From Planctomycetota bacterium (GTDB lineage Bacteria > Planctomycetota > Phycisphaerae > SM23-33 > FEN-1343): DNA of 8,367 bases. The position numbers and the translations under genes are program-made. This document shows positions 6,596-8,367 of the stretch, one piece after another. The notes under the pieces were generated by a model. That model ran no database searches, was not told where the DNA came from, and worked only from the letters and a program-made list of their open reading frames with translations. The stretch spans positions 1 through 8,367 of the forward strand of contig JABMQG010000062.1 of assembly GCA_013203365.1 (NCBI GenBank), in the 5' to 3' direction. Within the stretch, counting starts at the first letter, position 1. Every line of letters begins with the position of its first letter.

Positions 6596-7810
6596 TCATT
6601 CGTATTTGAATCGCTGTGCCATGGGAAGCCGCCTGCCCATCCCGAACGCTCGGCCAGTCACCTTCAGGCAGGGGGCGGCCTGCCGTCGCTTGTATTCCGA
6701 CCGGTCGACCATTTGCGCTACGTCCCGAACCAGCGAGGGGTCGAATCCCTGCTCGGCGATTCGGCGGACATTCATGTCCTGTTCCACATAGCGGTAAAGA
6801 ATCGCGTCGAGCACGTCGTAAGGCGGCAAAGTGTCTTCGTCGAGTTGATTGGGTTTCAACTCGGCCGACGGCGGCCTGTCGAGGATGTCGGCCGGAATCC
6901 GGTCCGCACCGGCGGTGCGGTTGATGTGGCGAGCGAGCTGGTAAACGACCGTCTTGGGCACGTCGCCAATCACGCTTAGCCCACCGCACATGTCGCCATA
7001 CAGCGTGCAATAGCCGACAGCCAATTCACTCTTGTTGCCCGTGGCCAGCGCCAGGTAGCCGAACTTGTTGCTCAGCGCCATGATCACGATCCCACGGGTG
7101 CGGGCCTGGATGTTCTGCTCGGCCACGTTCCTGTCTGTGCCGACAAAGGCGCCGGCGAGGGCTTCTTCAAATACCACGTGCATCGGCTCGATGGGAATGA
7201 CCCGGAAGTCAATACCTAGGTTCTTCGCCAGAGACCGGGCGTCTTCGGTGCTTTGACCGCTGGAATATCGGCTGGGCATAGCAACGCCGACGACGTTGCC
7301 TGGCCCCAGGGCGTCGGCCGCCAGCACCGCAACTACCGCCGAGTCGATCCCGCCCGACAGGCCCAGCACCACCTTGGAGAACCCGCACTTGACGACGTAG
7401 TCTCGAAGCCCAAGCTCCAAGGCCGCCTTCAAAGAGGCCATCCCCTCCCTAAGTGCTTCAGTTCCACCGACTGCAGGGCCGTCAAGGTCCACCACGAGCA
7501 GTTGCTCGGTAAAGTCGCGGCATTGGGCCAACAGGCGTCCGGCCCTGTCGACTGTGCAACTGGCGCCGTCGAATATCAACTCGTCATTGCCCCCGACCTG
7601 GTTGACGAAGACCACGGGCAGGGCGAACTGCTTGGCCTGGCGAGTAATCAGCTCCGTGCGGACGGCATGTTTGCCCAGTTGATACGGGCTGGCCGACATG
7701 TTGATGAGAACCTCAGCGCCGCCGGCGGCCAGCACCGCTGCAACGTCCGGCTGGTTGTACAACTGCCGGCCCAGTGCGGTCGGGTCCCACAAGTCTTCGC
7801 AAATGGTCAC
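6596..7810 (-). CDS. nadE: NAD+ synthetase, C-terminal part after a frameshift (end of nitrilase domain plus synthetase domain)
   Basis: The frame holds 404 codons from a GTG at 7808-7810. This is not a natural gene start: it opens with VTICEDLW (M if GTG initiates), the strand carrying the Cys nucleophile of the nitrilase-type glutaminase domain (Cys4 here, Cys148 in the rejoined protein). The glutaminase domain ends near residue 110. The ATP-pyrophosphatase synthetase domain follows with GLSGGIDSA (150-158, P-loop SGGIDS at 152-157), ENIQ-like EQNIQARTRG (231-240), TGNKSELAVGYCTLYGDMCGG (257-277) and IPADILDRPPSAEL (305-318). All match glutamine-dependent NadE, which amidates nicotinic acid adenine dinucleotide to NAD+ using ATP and glutamine-derived ammonia. 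If translated alone it would lack a functional glutaminase but keep the synthetase domain. It ends with TGA at 6596-6598. Rejoined with the upstream frame, the protein would be about 548 residues, normal for the family. Confidence 0.92.
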   Translation of the reverse strand: MTICEDLWDPTALGRQLYNQPDVAAVLAAGGAEVLINMSASPYQLGKHAVRTELITRQAKQFALPVVFVNQVGGNDELIFDGASCTVDRAGRLLAQCRDFTEQLLVVDLDGPAVGGTEALREGMASLKAALELGLRDYVVKCGFSKVVLGLSGGIDSAVVAVLAADALGPGNVVGVAMPSRYSSGQSTEDARSLAKNLGIDFRVIPIEPMHVVFEEALAGAFVGTDRNVAEQNIQARTRGIVIMALSNKFGYLALATGNKSELAVGYCTLYGDMCGGLSVIGDVPKTVVYQLARHINRTAGADRIPADILDRPPSAELKPNQLDEDTLPPYDVLDAILYRYVEQDMNVRRIAEQGFDPSLVRDVAQMVDRSEYKRRQAAPCLKVTGRAFGMGRRLPMAQRFKYE

Positions 7811-8240
7811 CTATGCGGTGCTTGCCCAGCAATAGCGGCCTGGGCGCCGGGCCAGGCTCGAAGTAGCGGGTTTCGTCGAATACGTCGTAGCTTGGCAGCA
7901 ATGTCTTGACGTGCGTCGCCATGCACGCTCCGTCGGCCAGCAGGGCGGCGGCGTTGAGCAGCAATCTGCCGGTCGGACTGTCGTTCGGCCGCACGTGCCC
8001 CACCAGCGCAGCCGTCCCCGTGCAGTGTTTCGCCAGAACATCCAGGGCCGAGAGCGTGTCCGCGACGAACTTGGGCTTGAGCAGCAGGTCCCGCGGCGGA
8101 TAGCCGCACAGGCTCAACTCGCTGAAGACCGTCAGTTCCGCGCCATCGTCGGCCGCCCGATCGATGGCATCGATCATCTTCGCCACGTTGCCGGCAATGT
8201 CACCGACGATCGGGTTGATCTGTGCCAGGGCGATTCGCAT
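7713..8240 (-). CDS. nadE: NAD+ synthetase, N-terminal part before a frameshift (glutaminase domain)
   Basis: Starting at ATG 8238-8240, MRIALAQINPIVGDIAGN is a textbook nitrilase-fold start. Glu41 in FSELSLCGYPP and Lys112 in VKTLLPSYDVFDETRYF are two residues of the Glu-Lys-Cys triad. Homology continues to HRIG (141-144). After codon 144 (7809-7811) the frame reads 31 unrelated, Arg/Gly-rich residues to a stop at 7713, while the expected sequence carries on in the other frame from 7810. The 175-residue product would lack the Cys nucleophile and the whole synthetase domain, so it should be inactive as a glutaminase. No Shine-Dalgarno is visible; a TATAGT hexamer lies six bases upstream of the ATG. 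The two frames are best read as one nadE gene at 6596-8240 that is either truly broken or misassembled. Confidence 0.9.
   Translation of the reverse strand: MRIALAQINPIVGDIAGNVAKMIDAIDRAADDGAELTVFSELSLCGYPPRDLLLKPKFVADTLSALDVLAKHCTGTAALVGHVRPNDSPTGRLLLNAAALLADGACMATHVKTLLPSYDVFDETRYFEPGPAPRPLLLGKHRIGDHLRRLVGPDRTGPAVVQPAGRCSGAGRRRR
7805..7816 (-). pseudogene. nadE: Frameshift point inside nadE
   Basis: On the minus strand the joint reads CGC ATA GGT GACC ATT TGC. The family pattern R-I-G-V-T-I-C-E-D-L-W would need GGT GTG ACC, so restoring two bases (GT or TG, making GTGTG) rejoins the frames exactly with no residue lost. Deletion of one repeat unit from a short GT run is a common mutation and a common sequencing or assembly error. 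No slippery heptamer is present, so programmed frameshifting is unlikely. Confidence 0.8.
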
Positions 8241-8246
8241 GTCCGA

Positions 8247-8252
8247 ACTATA
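8247..8252 (-). promoter_or_regulatory. Putative -10 element of a leaderless nadE transcript
   Basis: TATAGT (five of six matches to the -10 consensus) ends six bases before the nadE ATG. A transcription start at the normal distance would fall on or next to the A of the ATG, giving a leaderless mRNA; this agrees with the absence of a Shine-Dalgarno. No good -35 hexamer stands 16-18 bases further upstream. Because the site is TATA-rich, the opposite strand also reads TATAAT at 8249-8254. Confidence 0.4.
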
Positions 8253-8299
8253 ATCGCAGGCTTATCCCAGTTTCCACGCCAATCTTCCACTGCACGTAC

Positions 8300-8315
8300 G
8301 CCTGCCGGTTCAGGC
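8300..8315. repeat. Short hairpin upstream of nadE
   Basis: GCCTG and CAGGC form a perfect 5-bp stem around a 6-base loop, CCGGTT, about 60 bases upstream of nadE. No T-tract follows on either strand, so a terminator role is not supported. The remaining sequence to the window end holds no gene that I can support. Confidence 0.2.
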
Positions 8316-8367
8316 TGGACAGAGCACCTGATACCGCCTGAGGTCAATTAACCCGGATTTCCCGGAT

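Noticed and set aside
7805..7816. Programmed ribosomal frameshifting in nadE
   Set aside because: There is no slippery heptamer or stop codon at the shift point, and the family does not use recoding; a lost GT unit explains it more simply.

Overview
The window is GC-rich, densely packed bacterial DNA. It looks like ordinary chromosome: amino-acid biosynthesis, NAD biosynthesis, a tRNA and envelope-glycan genes, with the edge of a probable insertion element at the far left. Nothing fixes the taxon. The protein style and codon use would suit a GC-rich Gram-negative lineage such as Planctomycetota, but that is a weak guess.

Left edge (1-357): the first 25 codons of a minus-strand protein resembling a transposase helix-turn-helix N-terminus run off the window. 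Next comes a minus-strand tRNA-Glu (anticodon CTC) with a T-tract after its 3' end and a clear sigma-70-type promoter in front of it (374-403).

Centre left (467-4824, plus strand): hisD, hisC and hisB are consecutive, encoding histidinol dehydrogenase, histidinol-phosphate aminotransferase and imidazoleglycerol-phosphate dehydratase. hisC and hisB overlap by 4 bases. A multi-membrane-span GT-C (GT39/ArnT-like) glycosyltransferase follows 41 bases after hisB and is probably read from the same transcript.

Centre right (4786-6399, minus strand): a GT2 polyprenyl-phosphate-sugar synthase-like enzyme with two C-terminal membrane segments is followed by a small SAM-dependent methyltransferase. The methyltransferase gene runs tail-to-tail into the GT-C gene with a 39-base overlap rich in interlocking hairpins. 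The GT2 protein could make the lipid-linked sugar that the GT-C enzyme consumes, so the two convergent transcripts may serve one envelope glycosylation process (inference).

Right (6596-8240, minus strand): glutamine-dependent NAD+ synthetase (nadE) is split by a frameshift near 7808-7811. The break separates the Glu and Lys of the glutaminase triad from its Cys nucleophile. It is best explained by loss of two bases from a GTGTG run, either a real lesion or a sequence error. The gene starts six bases after a TATAGT hexamer and has no Shine-Dalgarno, suggesting a leaderless mRNA.

I found no CRISPR array, defence system, phage module or convincing new system. The best follow-up points are the nadE frameshift, the GT2/GT-C pairing and the hairpin cluster at the convergent junction.
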